64,000 nucleotides of DNA from Roseiarcus sp963717215. GTDB taxonomy: Bacteria; Pseudomonadota; Alphaproteobacteria; Rhizobiales; Beijerinckiaceae. Below, piece after piece: positions 52,977 to 62,619 of this stretch. Position 1 is the stretch's first letter, and each line of letters starts with the position of its first letter. A program made the translations under genes and the position numbers. The stretch spans positions 310,001-374,000 of the forward strand of contig CAVQVS010000008.1 in assembly GCA_963717215.1 (NCBI GenBank), given 5' to 3'. A model generated the notes under the pieces. The model had not been told where the DNA came from and did no database searches. It saw only the letters and a program-made list of their open reading frames with translations.

Positions 52977-54464
52977 ATGGGCGCCTTTGGAATAGTCGCA
53001 GTCGCAGGACTGGTGCTGCTTTGGGTGATGCCCGATCTGCCTCTCGTATCGCCAGGGCTCATTCGGAAGGCGTTCTTCTTTATGGTGATCGCCGATCTTG
53101 TCATTCCATTTTATTATACAGTCCAGATCTCCGGTCTGCCTTGGATTTCTGCCCGCCGCGTCGCCACATTTGCCCTCATCGCGCCATTTCTTGTTGCGGT
53201 CGCCGCATCATCTGAGGTTCGACGACAGATCGCGGAGCGGGTTCGCGCCTCTTTGTTGATTTTCATCTGCGCGGCGGGCTTTCTTGCCATGGCGGCGCTT
53301 TCAGTTCTCACGTCAATAAGCCCGTCGGAATCGACCTCAGCCTTAGTGGACGCAGTTCTGTCGTGGTACGTGCCGTTCTTTGCAATGATCTATATAGCTA
53401 AGGATAAAAATGACGTCATATTTCTATTGAAGATCATCTGCTTCTGCGCGATATTCAACACCGGAGCCGGGGTCGTTGAGTTTTTCCTCAAGCATCGATT
53501 TTTCATCGATATTTTTCCAAAAAGCATGTTGGCGTCGATGATCGAGAGCAATCCGACGCTGGCAAATCTTCTACCAAACCCTGGAGACTTTAGAAACGGC
53601 CTATTCAGAGCGTCGTCGACCTTTGTCACGCCGCTTTCTTTCGGGGAATTTGAAATCATCGTCATACCGATCGGTCTATTTTTCCTTCTGCACCGAGAGA
53701 CGCTTTTTGAGAGACTCCTCGGGGCGGCCGTCGCCTTCGGCGGGATCATTGGAATTTTCTGCTCGGGGTCGCGAGGCGGGTTCGTGGGCGTCTTCGCATC
53801 CGTGGCCGTTTTTGTCACTTTCTACTCAATTCGCAAAGCGGTGAGCAGTAAAGGAAGTCTGGTCCCAGCAATTGCTGGTCTTCTCGGCATTATCGGCTTC
53901 GGCTGTGTCATTGGAGCGATCGAGGCCTCCCACAGCTTTCACGATATGGTGCTGGGCGGCGCCGCCCAGGCGAGCAGCACGGATGCGCGATACCTGCAGT
54001 GGGCTGCGGGGTCGCCATTCATCAAGTCAAATCCGATCACCGGCCACGGTTTGGGGCTGGGAGGCATCATTATCGGGCTCGGCCAGATCGACAGCTACAT
54101 CCTGTCGCTCGTCGTTGAGACGGGGATCCCCGGACTTGTGTTTTTTCTTGGGTTGCTCGTGCTTCCGGTCTGGTATGGCCTACGGAATTATCTCTCCGAC
54201 ACGTCGGAATGTGGCGCGTTGGCCGGCGCATTGGCTTGTAGCTTTATCGGATTCGGCATGAACAGACTCGTTCTGTCGCAGAAGGAAAATCACATGCTGA
54301 TTTTCTCTCTGCTCGCGATCGTGATCGTTCTTAACTACGAGTTTGCTCGGAAACGAGCTTCAAAGCCCCCAGGCGATAAATCGATGCGGAACACATATCC
54401 CGCCGCGGGGCGTGTTTCATCCGGCCAGCGGGCGCGACAAACGAGCCGTGCGGCCGTCAATTAA
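52977..54464 (+). CDS. O-antigen ligase family protein (Wzy/WaaL-like)
   Basis: A 495-residue protein with 11-12 hydrophobic segments. The Wzy_C-type core has a long periplasmic loop (FGEFEIIVIPIGLFFLLHRET, FCSGSRGGFVGVFASVAVF and the TDARYLQWAAGSPFIKSNPITGHGLGLGG stretch with the conserved His). It probably polymerises or ligates a surface polysaccharide. The first ATG in frame is 52977, but clear membrane-coding sequence (YLAPIVAWTVASIALGVVLG) extends upstream without any start codon. The missing beginning (MTTRIRNRFALSQIASVAMAE) is in another frame from 52789, so the true 5' end is probably frameshifted near 52880. Confidence 0.82.
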   Translation: MGAFGIVAVAGLVLLWVMPDLPLVSPGLIRKAFFFMVIADLVIPFYYTVQISGLPWISARRVATFALIAPFLVAVAASSEVRRQIAERVRASLLIFICAAGFLAMAALSVLTSISPSESTSALVDAVLSWYVPFFAMIYIAKDKNDVIFLLKIICFCAIFNTGAGVVEFFLKHRFFIDIFPKSMLASMIESNPTLANLLPNPGDFRNGLFRASSTFVTPLSFGEFEIIVIPIGLFFLLHRETLFERLLGAAVAFGGIIGIFCSGSRGGFVGVFASVAVFVTFYSIRKAVSSKGSLVPAIAGLLGIIGFGCVIGAIEASHSFHDMVLGGAAQASSTDARYLQWAAGSPFIKSNPITGHGLGLGGIIIGLGQIDSYILSLVVETGIPGLVFFLGLLVLPVWYGLRNYLSDTSECGALAGALACSFIGFGMNRLVLSQKENHMLIFSLLAIVIVLNYEFARKRASKPPGDKSMRNTYPAAGRVSSGQRARQTSRAAVN

Positions 54465-54542
54465 CGCCCGCACCTCGAATCCGCGACACCCTTCGAGACT
54501 TTCTCCCTTGGAAATAGCAGCACGGCGGGAACGCGCGCGGCG

Positions 54543-55298
54543 TCAGGCCGGAGGGTGCTTTTCGGCGGCGGGATCGGGGGAAGTGTCCGTTCGCGAAGAC
54601 ATGAACACGATGAGGCGATCGGGCGCGCCTCGCAGCACCGCGCGAATAGGCATGGCCTCCTCCGGGCCAGGAGCTAGCGCCGCCGCAAAAGTGGCGAGCT
54701 TCGCCTCGCCCTGAATCTCAAGCGCGATCGCTCTCGCGCGCAAGATGACGCGTCCGGTGAGCGTAAGGCGCGGCTCAGGCGCATCGGGCGCAACGATCGG
54801 AGCGACGAGCTGCCGAGCCGCCGGATCCATCGCTTCGGCGAGGCCATCAGCTCCAGGAAACCAAGAAGCGGTGTGGCCATCGTCGCCCATTCCAAGCACC
54901 ACGACATCGGCGGGCAGCGGCAGATTGGCAATACGCGCGCTTGCTGCGGCGAGTTCCTGGTCCGCGGGCAACCGAACATCGGCAAGCGGCGTAAAGCTCG
55001 CTGCTTTGGCGCGATTGCGCAAGAGCCTCTCGCGCACCAGTCGAGCATTGGAGCGCGGGCTGTCGTCAGCCACACGCCGCTCATCGGCAAGCGTGATCGC
55101 AACCCGCGTCCAGTCGAGGTCCACGTTCGACAGCCGATCGAAGAACCGCGCCGGTGACTTGCCCCCAGAAACGATGAGCAGCGCAACCCCCCGTGCGGCG
55201 ATCGCTCCACGCAAGTGCTCGGCCGTCCAGTCTGCTAAGCCAATAGCAATCTCTTCGCCATTGGCGAATTCTCGGCGTTGGAAAGCGGTCTCAATCAT
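54543..55298 (-). CDS. pgl: 6-phosphogluconolactonase
   Basis: A 251-residue DevB/SOL-type lactonase. It has ALLIVSGGKSPARFFDRL, the ITLADERRVADDSPRSNARLVRE motif with the conserved ER, VVLGMGDDGHTASWFPG with the catalytic His, and LTLTGRVILRARAIAL. It hydrolyses 6-phosphogluconolactone from the Zwf reaction. The ATG lies inside the zwf reading frame (8-nt overlap), which indicates coupled translation. Confidence 0.95.
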   Translation of the reverse strand: MIETAFQRREFANGEEIAIGLADWTAEHLRGAIAARGVALLIVSGGKSPARFFDRLSNVDLDWTRVAITLADERRVADDSPRSNARLVRERLLRNRAKAASFTPLADVRLPADQELAAASARIANLPLPADVVVLGMGDDGHTASWFPGADGLAEAMDPAARQLVAPIVAPDAPEPRLTLTGRVILRARAIALEIQGEAKLATFAAALAPGPEEAMPIRAVLRGAPDRLIVFMSSRTDTSPDPAAEKHPPA

Positions 55299-56769
55299 CG
55301 TATTCCTCGTTCCAGGTGCGTCCGTCTCGTTCGATTAAAGCCACCGACGCGTTTGGCCCCCATGTGCCTGCGGCGTATGGCCGCGGGGACTCCCCGGACT
55401 GCGCCCAGGCGTCGCGAATAGGATCAATAAACTTCCAGGCCGCCTCGACTTCGTCCCGTCGCATGAAGAGAGCCGCGTTGCCGCGAAGCGCATCCATGAG
55501 CAAGCGTTCATACGCGTCGGCAGGAGCGACTCCAAAGGCTTCGGCGAAGCTCATGTCCAGCGGCACATGCTGGAGGCGCATGTCGCCGGGACCGGGCTCC
55601 TTAACCATCATCCACAGCTTGATCCCTTCGTCCGGCTGTACCCGCATCACCAGGCGATTGGCGGGTATGCCGTCGGGATGCATCGCGAATATGACGTGCG
55701 GCAGGCGGCGGAATCCCACCACGATTTCCGAGAAGCGCTGCGGCAGCCTTTTCCCGGTGCGCAGATAGAAGGGAACTCCCGCCCATCGCCAATTGGCGAT
55801 GCCAAGTTTGAGAGCCACGAAGGTTTCCGTCTCGCTCTTGTCCTTGCCGATGTCCTGCAGGTACCCTGGAACGGGGCCACCATCGGCAAAGCCAGCGCGA
55901 TATTGGCCGCGCACGGTGAGTGTCGACACGTTCGTTTCATCGATCGGCACCAGCGCCTTCAACACTTTCAGCTTTTCATCGCGAAGCGAGTCGGCTTCGA
56001 GCGAATTCGGCGGCTCCATCGCAACAAGGCAAAGAAGCTGCGTCATGTGGTTCTGGACCATGTCGCGTATGGCGCCGGATTCTTCGTAGTATCCGCCGCG
56101 GCCCTCAACACCGAGCGTCTCCGCGACGGTAATCTGTACGTGATCAATATGCGCGTTATTCCACACCGGCTCCAGCAAGATGTTGGCGAAACGCAGCGCC
56201 ATAAGGTTCTGTACAGATTCCTTGCCCAGATAATGATCGATGCGAAAGATGTTTCGCTCGAGGAAGACCGAACCGATCACATCGTTAATGGCCGCAGCGC
56301 TCACGCCGTCTCTGCCGATTGGCTTCTCGACGATGATGCGTGAACTGGGCGTCGCAAGGCCTTCCGCGCCGAGACGCTTCGCCAGCGGACCGAACAAGTC
56401 AGGACGCGTCGCGAGATAATAAGCGCGGATGCGTTCGTCGGGGCCAAGCAACGCCTTAAGGTCCGACCACCCACCGTCGGCCGAAGCGTCGACTGCGACG
56501 TAGTCGAGTCTGGACAGGAATCGCTCCGTCGCCGCGCCCGATGGGCTGTCGATGACATTAAACTTTATCAACGTGTCTTTGACCGAGGCGCGGAAAGCCT
56601 CGCGATCGAGGGGACGGCGCGATGCTCCGATAATCCGGGTCGGCTCGGAGAACTGATTGCTGCACTCGCGCCGAAAGAGCGCCGGGTAGAGCTTGCGATA
56701 AGCCAGATCGCCAGTGCCGCCAAAAACGACCAGATCGAATGGCTCAACCTTCACAATGCGTGCGGCCAT
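55291..56769 (-). CDS. zwf: Glucose-6-phosphate 1-dehydrogenase
   Basis: A 492-residue enzyme. The cofactor motif is VVFGGTGDLAYRKLYPAL and the substrate/catalytic region RIDHYLGKESVQNLMALRFAN. VEKPIGRDG and YLRTGKRLP are also standard. The start is placed at ATG 56769 so the protein begins just before the Rossmann strand; a longer reading from 56883 is not conserved. With pgl it feeds 6-phosphogluconate into the Entner-Doudoroff or pentose phosphate route. The adjacent fructose-type importer and ROK regulator suggest sugar-responsive control of the region. Confidence 0.96.
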   Translation of the reverse strand: MAARIVKVEPFDLVVFGGTGDLAYRKLYPALFRRECSNQFSEPTRIIGASRRPLDREAFRASVKDTLIKFNVIDSPSGAATERFLSRLDYVAVDASADGGWSDLKALLGPDERIRAYYLATRPDLFGPLAKRLGAEGLATPSSRIIVEKPIGRDGVSAAAINDVIGSVFLERNIFRIDHYLGKESVQNLMALRFANILLEPVWNNAHIDHVQITVAETLGVEGRGGYYEESGAIRDMVQNHMTQLLCLVAMEPPNSLEADSLRDEKLKVLKALVPIDETNVSTLTVRGQYRAGFADGGPVPGYLQDIGKDKSETETFVALKLGIANWRWAGVPFYLRTGKRLPQRFSEIVVGFRRLPHVIFAMHPDGIPANRLVMRVQPDEGIKLWMMVKEPGPGDMRLQHVPLDMSFAEAFGVAPADAYERLLMDALRGNAALFMRRDEVEAAWKFIDPIRDAWAQSGESPRPYAAGTWGPNASVALIERDGRTWNEEYDD

Positions 56770-56901
56770 AACGCCTCTATTGTTTGTCGGTGGTGGTGAT
56801 CGATGCCGTTGGGACGAAGACACCGGGTATTGCTCCGCCGAAGAAATACCAACCAAAGCGCCGTGAGCCAAGCGGACGGCCACGCACCTGTCCTTGCGTT
56901 G

Positions 56902-58209
56902 TCAGCTCGCCTGCCTCATCGCGTCCTTGAATAAAACTTCGCGATCGCGAGCGAAGTGCTTAATCAGTGGCAATGCCGCGCCTCCGATCGAAACCGCGTC
57001 CGCGCCGATCGAACCCGAGACAATGTCGACGTCACTCAAGCCCCGCCGATCGAGGCCGGTGAAGATCTGCGCGGTGCGGGCGGTGAGGCGCTCGCGCACG
57101 GTCGCCGGAAACGCTCCGTCGATCACGATCGCCTCAAAGTCGATGACGGAGATCGCAGCGACCATCGCGTAGGCGAGAGCCGAGGCGGTTTCTTCAATCC
57201 AGCCGTCGAGATGCGCCCCGAATTCGCGCCAGGATTCGGACGTCGCACCAATCGACGAAGCGTCAATTCCAGCCGCTTCCAATCGGCGCTCCAATTGATA
57301 AATCGAAGCGCATGCGATCAGCTGGGTAGCGGCGCCGACGTCGTTCTTCGCGATGATCGGCATGGATCCGAGCGCGGCCGCGTTACCCGTGCGTCCCGAA
57401 CGCAGCGCGCCGTCGAGCACCAACCCGCCGCCGAGAAACTCGCCGACGAAGATGTAAAGGAAATCGCGGTAGCGCCAGCAGCGGCCGAAAAAGAACTCGG
57501 CCGCACAAGCGGCCGTCGCATCATTGCACAGCGTCGTCGGATAAGCGCTGGCCGCCGCAATTTCACCTTCTGTGTCGAAGTCTCGCCAGGCGTTCATTGC
57601 ACCCTGCGGCGCGCCGATCTCTGTTTCCCAACTCCACAACTCGAACGGAGTTGCGACGCCAAGGCCAACGATCCGTGATTTCTGTGAGGCGCTGAGCGAA
57701 CCGGCGAGCAACGGCGCCGAATCTCGGACAAAGGCCAGGACTAAGTTCGGTGTCGGAAACGCGTAGAGGCGGGAAGCGCGTTTGCAAATGGCGCCGCGAA
57801 AATCGACGAGCACCAAATCACAGCTGCGTCGCCCTATTTTAAGTCCGAGCGAATAAGCGCCTTCCGGATCAATCGACATAGGGATCGTGGGCTGCCCAAC
57901 TCGGCCGCGGAGTGGGGCCTCCCGCTTCAGTAATCCCTCCGCCTGCAGTCGGTTCATGATTGCGGACGTCGATTGAACCGACAGCCCCGTAAACCGCGCG
58001 ACTTCAATCTTGGACAAGGGACCGAAGCGGCGCACGAGCGAAAGCAAAAGGCGCTCATTGTAAAGACGCACGCCCGCCTGATTGGCGCCGCCGGCGTTCC
58101 ACGGGGAGAGGCCGACGACCATCGAGGCTAACGCCACGCCGCCATCGAGCCCGCTGGGCGTATCCGCGCCCAAACCGCCCCGCGCCTCCTTCATCTTCCG
58201 CCCGGGCAT
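56902..58209 (-). CDS. frcR: ROK family transcriptional regulator, FrcR-like
   Basis: A 435-residue ROK protein. The N-terminal winged helix-turn-helix (RLYNERLLLSLVRRFGPLSKIEVARFTGLSVQSTSAIMNRLQAEGLL) precedes a sugar-kinase-like ROK domain (GLGVATPFELW, FLYIFVGEFLGGGLVLDGALRSGRTGNAAALGSMP). The zinc-binding CxCGxxGC cluster of ROK sugar kinases is not seen. It is divergent from frcBCA, exactly as frcR is in Sinorhizobium, so it is the likely sugar-sensing repressor of that operon. The ATG at 58209 lies in the palindrome-containing leader. The inducer is presumably the transported sugar. Confidence 0.85.
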   Translation of the reverse strand: MPGRKMKEARGGLGADTPSGLDGGVALASMVVGLSPWNAGGANQAGVRLYNERLLLSLVRRFGPLSKIEVARFTGLSVQSTSAIMNRLQAEGLLKREAPLRGRVGQPTIPMSIDPEGAYSLGLKIGRRSCDLVLVDFRGAICKRASRLYAFPTPNLVLAFVRDSAPLLAGSLSASQKSRIVGLGVATPFELWSWETEIGAPQGAMNAWRDFDTEGEIAAASAYPTTLCNDATAACAAEFFFGRCWRYRDFLYIFVGEFLGGGLVLDGALRSGRTGNAAALGSMPIIAKNDVGAATQLIACASIYQLERRLEAAGIDASSIGATSESWREFGAHLDGWIEETASALAYAMVAAISVIDFEAIVIDGAFPATVRERLTARTAQIFTGLDRRGLSDVDIVSGSIGADAVSIGGAALPLIKHFARDREVLFKDAMRQAS

Positions 58210-58238
58210 TGCATTGTTGCAACCAGCCTCCCCACCGC

Positions 58239-58267
58239 ATGATTGTTCTGAACAGTGCGCCTGTCAA
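58239..58267 (-). promoter_or_regulatory. Candidate frcR promoter
   Basis: On the minus strand TTGACA and AATCAT are separated by 17 nt, about 30 nt upstream of the frcR ATG. Near the ATG lies the palindrome TTGCATTGTTGCAA (about 58211-58224, arms TTGCA/TGCAA), which could be an autoregulatory operator. Both are read directly from sequence; their function is inferred. Confidence 0.4.
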
Positions 58268-58294
58268 TGATAATTCAAGTGGATGTAGTTATCC

Positions 58295-58323
58295 TTGACT
58301 CTCTGCCAAAAGTCTGCCCTATG
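58295..58323 (+). promoter_or_regulatory. Candidate frcBCA promoter
   Basis: TTGACT at 58295-58300 and CCTATG at 58318-58323 are 17 nt apart, ~105 nt upstream of the frcB ATG. The -10 match is modest. The divergent frcR promoter lies only ~30 bp away, so one bound regulator could affect both. Confidence 0.35.
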
Positions 58324-58428
58324 GACTGACGACGGCGCGAGGCGGTCGCGGGGAGGCAAAGACTTTACGTCCAGCCACCCGGACCGTGATAATCGACGTC
58401 GCTGTATCGAATCATCGGGAGGAAACCT

Positions 58429-59439
58429 GTGTCCAAGATGTCTGGATTGTTCACGTCCATCGCTGTTGCGGCGCTGTCTGTCGCCATTATGGGCGGCCCG
58501 GCGAATGCTGGCGATATTGTCGGGCTCGTCACGAAAACCAACACGAATCCCTTCTTTGTCAAAATGAAAGAAGGCTTTGAGGCCAAGGCCAAAGAGGTGG
58601 GTCTCACGCCCCAGGCCTATGCCGGCAAGTTCGACGGCGATAACGATGGCGAAGTCAGAGCGATCGAGCAACTGATCGCGGCCGGCGCCAAGGGCATTCT
58701 GCTCGTGCCGAGCGATTCGACCGCAATCGTGCCGACGGTGAAGAAGGCGCGCGACGCGGGCATTCTCGTGATCACGCTCGACACGCCGCTCGACCCGGCC
58801 GACGCCGCCGACGCGCTGTTCGCCACCGACAATTACAAGGCCGGCCAGCTCATCGGCCAATGGGCCAAGGGCACACTCGGCGATAAGGCCTCCAGCGCCA
58901 AGATCGCCACCCTCGACCTCACGCCCAACGAGCCCACGGTCGACTACCTGCGCCATAACGGCTTCCTCGATGGGTTCGGCATCGCGGTGAAGGACAAGAA
59001 GCACTACGCAACGAGCGACAGTCCACAAATCGTTGGATCAGACGTGACCAAAGGCTCGACGGAAGGCGGCCGCCAGGCGATGGAGAACATCCTTCAGAAG
59101 GCCGACCACATCGATCTCGTTTACGCGATCAACGAGCCAGCCGCCTATGGCGGTTATGCGGCCCTTAAGGCCGCTGGCAAGGAGAAGAACGTGCTGTTCG
59201 TCGGCGTCGATGGCGGGTGCCAGGGCGTGAAGTGGGTCAAGGAAGGCATCCTCGGCGCCACTTCCCAGCAATATCCGCTTCTCATGGCGGCGGACGGCGT
59301 TCAGGCGGTGGCGGACTACATCAAGACCGGCAAGAAGCCGACGAGCATCGACACCGGCGAGAAGCTCGTTACCGACAAGCCGGTTCCCGGTGTTCCTTCG
59401 ATCACCTCCGATGAGGCGCTGAAGATCTGCTGGGGTTGA
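58429..59439 (+). CDS. frcB: Sugar ABC transporter substrate-binding protein, FrcB-like
   Basis: A 336-residue periplasmic-binding protein of the ribose/fructose type (peripla_BP_4). A signal peptide (SGLFTSIAVAALSVAIMGGPANA) is followed by DIVGLVTKTNTNPFFVKMKEGFEAKAKEVG, GILLVPSDSTAIVPTVKKARDAGILVITLDTP and FVGVDGGCQGVKWVKEG. Length and gene order match FrcB of the rhizobial fructose/mannose/ribose importer. The GGAGG site in TCGGGAGGAAACC lies just upstream of the start. A hairpin follows the gene, before frcC. Confidence 0.88.
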   Translation: MSKMSGLFTSIAVAALSVAIMGGPANAGDIVGLVTKTNTNPFFVKMKEGFEAKAKEVGLTPQAYAGKFDGDNDGEVRAIEQLIAAGAKGILLVPSDSTAIVPTVKKARDAGILVITLDTPLDPADAADALFATDNYKAGQLIGQWAKGTLGDKASSAKIATLDLTPNEPTVDYLRHNGFLDGFGIAVKDKKHYATSDSPQIVGSDVTKGSTEGGRQAMENILQKADHIDLVYAINEPAAYGGYAALKAAGKEKNVLFVGVDGGCQGVKWVKEGILGATSQQYPLLMAADGVQAVADYIKTGKKPTSIDTGEKLVTDKPVPGVPSITSDEALKICWG

Positions 59440-59480
59440 TTTCCCCCAGCGTTCGGAGCTTAATCGTCTGAAATAAAAAA

Positions 59481-59512
59481 GGATCCGCCGGGTTGTTGCC
59501 CAAGGCGGATCC
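59481..59512 (+). terminator. Intercistronic hairpin between frcB and frcC
   Basis: GGATCCGCC (59481-59489) and GGCGGATCC (59504-59512) form a perfect 9-bp stem with a 14-nt loop that can pair further (GGG/CCC). On the plus strand only ATAAAAAC follows, so it is a weak terminator or a stabilising hairpin that would favour frcB over frcC. On the minus strand the stem is followed by TTTTTTATTT, a better intrinsic terminator for antisense transcription. Confidence 0.6.
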
Positions 59513-59548
59513 ATAAAAACAAGGCGACCAGAAACGAGTGAGGAAGCG

Positions 59549-60624
59549 ATGAGCGAAGCGACTGGCCGTCCCGCGCCCCAAGAGTTCGAGAGGGTCCTCA
59601 CCGGCGCGGCGGCGAACGTCGCGTCCTTCGATGAGGCGCGTCTTACACTTCTCCAGCGGACCCAGCGTTTCCTCCACGCCTATCCGACTGTTGTGCCCTT
59701 TGTCGTGCTCTTGCTCGGCGTGGTGTTGGGGGTCCTCGTCAATCCTTCGCGGTTCACCGCGGCTAGCAATTTCTCGACCATCCTCACGCAAGTTATGGTC
59801 ATCGGCATCGTGGGCGTCGGTCAGACCCTCGTAATCCTGACGGCGGGCATCGATCTCTCGGTCGGCGTCATCATGGTCATTTCGTCGGTGGTGATGGGAC
59901 GCTTGGCCGTTTACAGCGGCGTCCCGACTTTTATCGCCTTTCCGATCGGCCTCCTGGTCGGCGCCGCCTTCGGTTATCTCAACGGAGTTTTGGTGACGCG
60001 GCTCAAGATGCCGCCATTCATCGTCACGCTTGGCACGCTCAGCATTATCGGTGCGCTCAATACTTACTATTCGCAGAGCGAAACCATTGGCATGCAGGAC
60101 ATCGAGGAGAAGGCCTGGTTCCTGCAAATCATGGGCAATCAGATCATAATTGGCGGCGCCCGGATCATGTGGGGCACGTTTCTGATGCTCGCGGTCGCAG
60201 CGGTCGTCTGGTATATCCTCAATCGCACCGCCTACGGCCGCCACATCTACGCTACCGGCGACGACCGGGAGGCGGCGCGGCTTGCGGGCATCAATACGGA
60301 TCGTATTCTGCTCAGCGTTTACGTGCTCGCGGGCCTTATCGCCGCAATCGCCGGCTGGGCGTTGATCGGCCGCGTCGGCGCCATCAGTCCGACGGCTGGC
60401 GAGAACGCCAACCTCGACAGCATCACCGCGGTGGTGATCGGCGGCACGTCGCTGTTCGGCGGCAGAGGGTCGATCATCGGCACCCTGGTCGGCGCGCTGA
60501 TCGTCGGCGTCTTCCGCTCCGCCGTTTCCCTCGCCGGGCTGGACGTGCTTTGGCAGGAGTTCGCCATCGGCGTCCTGATCATCTTCGCAGTCGCTCTCGA
60601 CCAGTGGATCCGGAGGGTTTCGCA

Positions 60625-60628
<4 letters not shown>
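59549..60628 (+). CDS. frcC: Sugar ABC transporter permease, FrcC-like
   Basis: A 359-residue permease of the RbsC/branched family with about ten hydrophobic helices. VIGIVGVGQTLVILTAGIDLSVGVIMVISSVVMG is the family signature region, and GENANLDSITAVVIGGTSLFGGRGSIIGTLVGALIVGVFR the conserved cytoplasmic-loop segment that meets the ATPase. Length agrees with rhizobial FrcC (~360). The stop overlaps the frcA ATG by 4 nt. The long N-terminal cytoplasmic lead of ~45 residues is also seen in FrcC-type permeases. Confidence 0.9.
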
Positions 60629-61406
<778 letters not shown>

Positions 61407-61532
61407 CGCGAGGTTCCGCGTGCGCGCTTGCGCGGCGCTGGTCACGAAACCGCGATTTGCGTAAACGGCCCGCACGCGGTTGAATAGGGGTGCGCCGCCG
61501 ACGCGGCGTTTTCCAAAAGGAATTGACGTTTC

Positions 61533-62573
61533 ATGCGCTATCGACCGCTTGGCCGTACGGGCCAATATGTCTCGGAAATCTGTCTCGGCGCGATGACCTT
61601 TCACGGAGGGGGCAGTTTCTGGCGCGCCATCGGCACGCTCGATCAGGCCGCCTCCACCAAGCTCGTCGCCCGCGCGCTCGAAGCGGGGGTCAATTTCATC
61701 GACACCGCCAACGTCTATTCCGAAGGCCAGTCCGAGGTTCAGGTCGGCCAGGCGCTGAAGGATCTTGGCGTCAAGCGCGAGGACGTCATCATCGCCACCA
61801 AGGTTCGCGGCCGCATGGGGACGGGTCCGAATTCCGTGGGCCTCTCGCGCGGCCACATCATGGATCAGATCGCCGGCAGCCTGAAACGGCTCGGACTCGA
61901 TCATGTGGATCTCTATCAGATCCACGGCTTCGACCCCGTAACGCCGCTCGAGGAGACCTTGCGCGCGCTCGACGATTGCGTGAGCCGCGGCCTCGTCAAC
62001 ACGATCGGCTGCTCGAATCTCGCCGCCTGGCAGATCATGAAGGCGCTCGGCATTTCCGACAAAAGCGGGTTCGCGCGCTTCGAGACGGTCCAGGCCTATT
62101 ACTCGATCGCGGGACGCGAACTCGAGCGCGAGATCGTGCCGGTGGTCGAGGATCAGGGCCTGGGCGTCATGGTGTGGAGCCCGCTCGCCGGTGGATTTCT
62201 CTCGGGCAAATACACACGCGACAAACGCGGCGACAACGACTCGCGCCGCACGGTGTTCGATTTCCCGCCGGTCGACAAGGAGCGCGCCTACGACATCATC
62301 GACGTCATGGCGCCGATCGCCAAGGCTCACGGCTCCTCGGTGGCGCGCGTCGCGCTTGCGTGGCTCCTGCAGCGTAAAGGGGTGATGAGCGTCATCATCG
62401 GCGCCAAGTCCATCGAGCAGCTCGACGACAATCTCGCCGCGGCCGAACTTGAGCTCACGCCCGACGAGATCACGACACTCGACGCGGCGAGCGCGCTCAA
62501 GCCCGAATATCCGGGCTGGATGCTGGCGCGTCAGGCCGATGGCCGCGTGCCGGCGCCGAAGGCGAAAGCTTAA
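61533..62573 (+). CDS. Aldo/keto reductase
   Basis: A 346-residue aldo/keto reductase. PLGRTGQYVSEICLGAMTFHG opens it; the catalytic Asp/Tyr are in NFIDTANVYSEGQSEVQVG, Lys in IATKVRG and His in DLYQIHGFD. VMVWSPLAGGFLSGKYTRD and IIGAKSIEQLDDNL complete the cofactor site. It resembles YajO/Gpr-like AKRs. It lies 126 nt after the frc operon, with a weak AAAAGGAATTG site, and 46 nt before a Gfo/Idh/MocA oxidoreductase. Sugar or sugar-derived aldehyde reduction is plausible from the neighbours. Confidence 0.9.
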   Translation: MRYRPLGRTGQYVSEICLGAMTFHGGGSFWRAIGTLDQAASTKLVARALEAGVNFIDTANVYSEGQSEVQVGQALKDLGVKREDVIIATKVRGRMGTGPNSVGLSRGHIMDQIAGSLKRLGLDHVDLYQIHGFDPVTPLEETLRALDDCVSRGLVNTIGCSNLAAWQIMKALGISDKSGFARFETVQAYYSIAGRELEREIVPVVEDQGLGVMVWSPLAGGFLSGKYTRDKRGDNDSRRTVFDFPPVDKERAYDIIDVMAPIAKAHGSSVARVALAWLLQRKGVMSVIIGAKSIEQLDDNLAAAELELTPDEITTLDAASALKPEYPGWMLARQADGRVPAPKAKA

Positions 62574-62619
62574 GATTTCCGACGCCCCGCGGGCGGCAAG
62601 GTCAAAGGGAGGGAAGACA

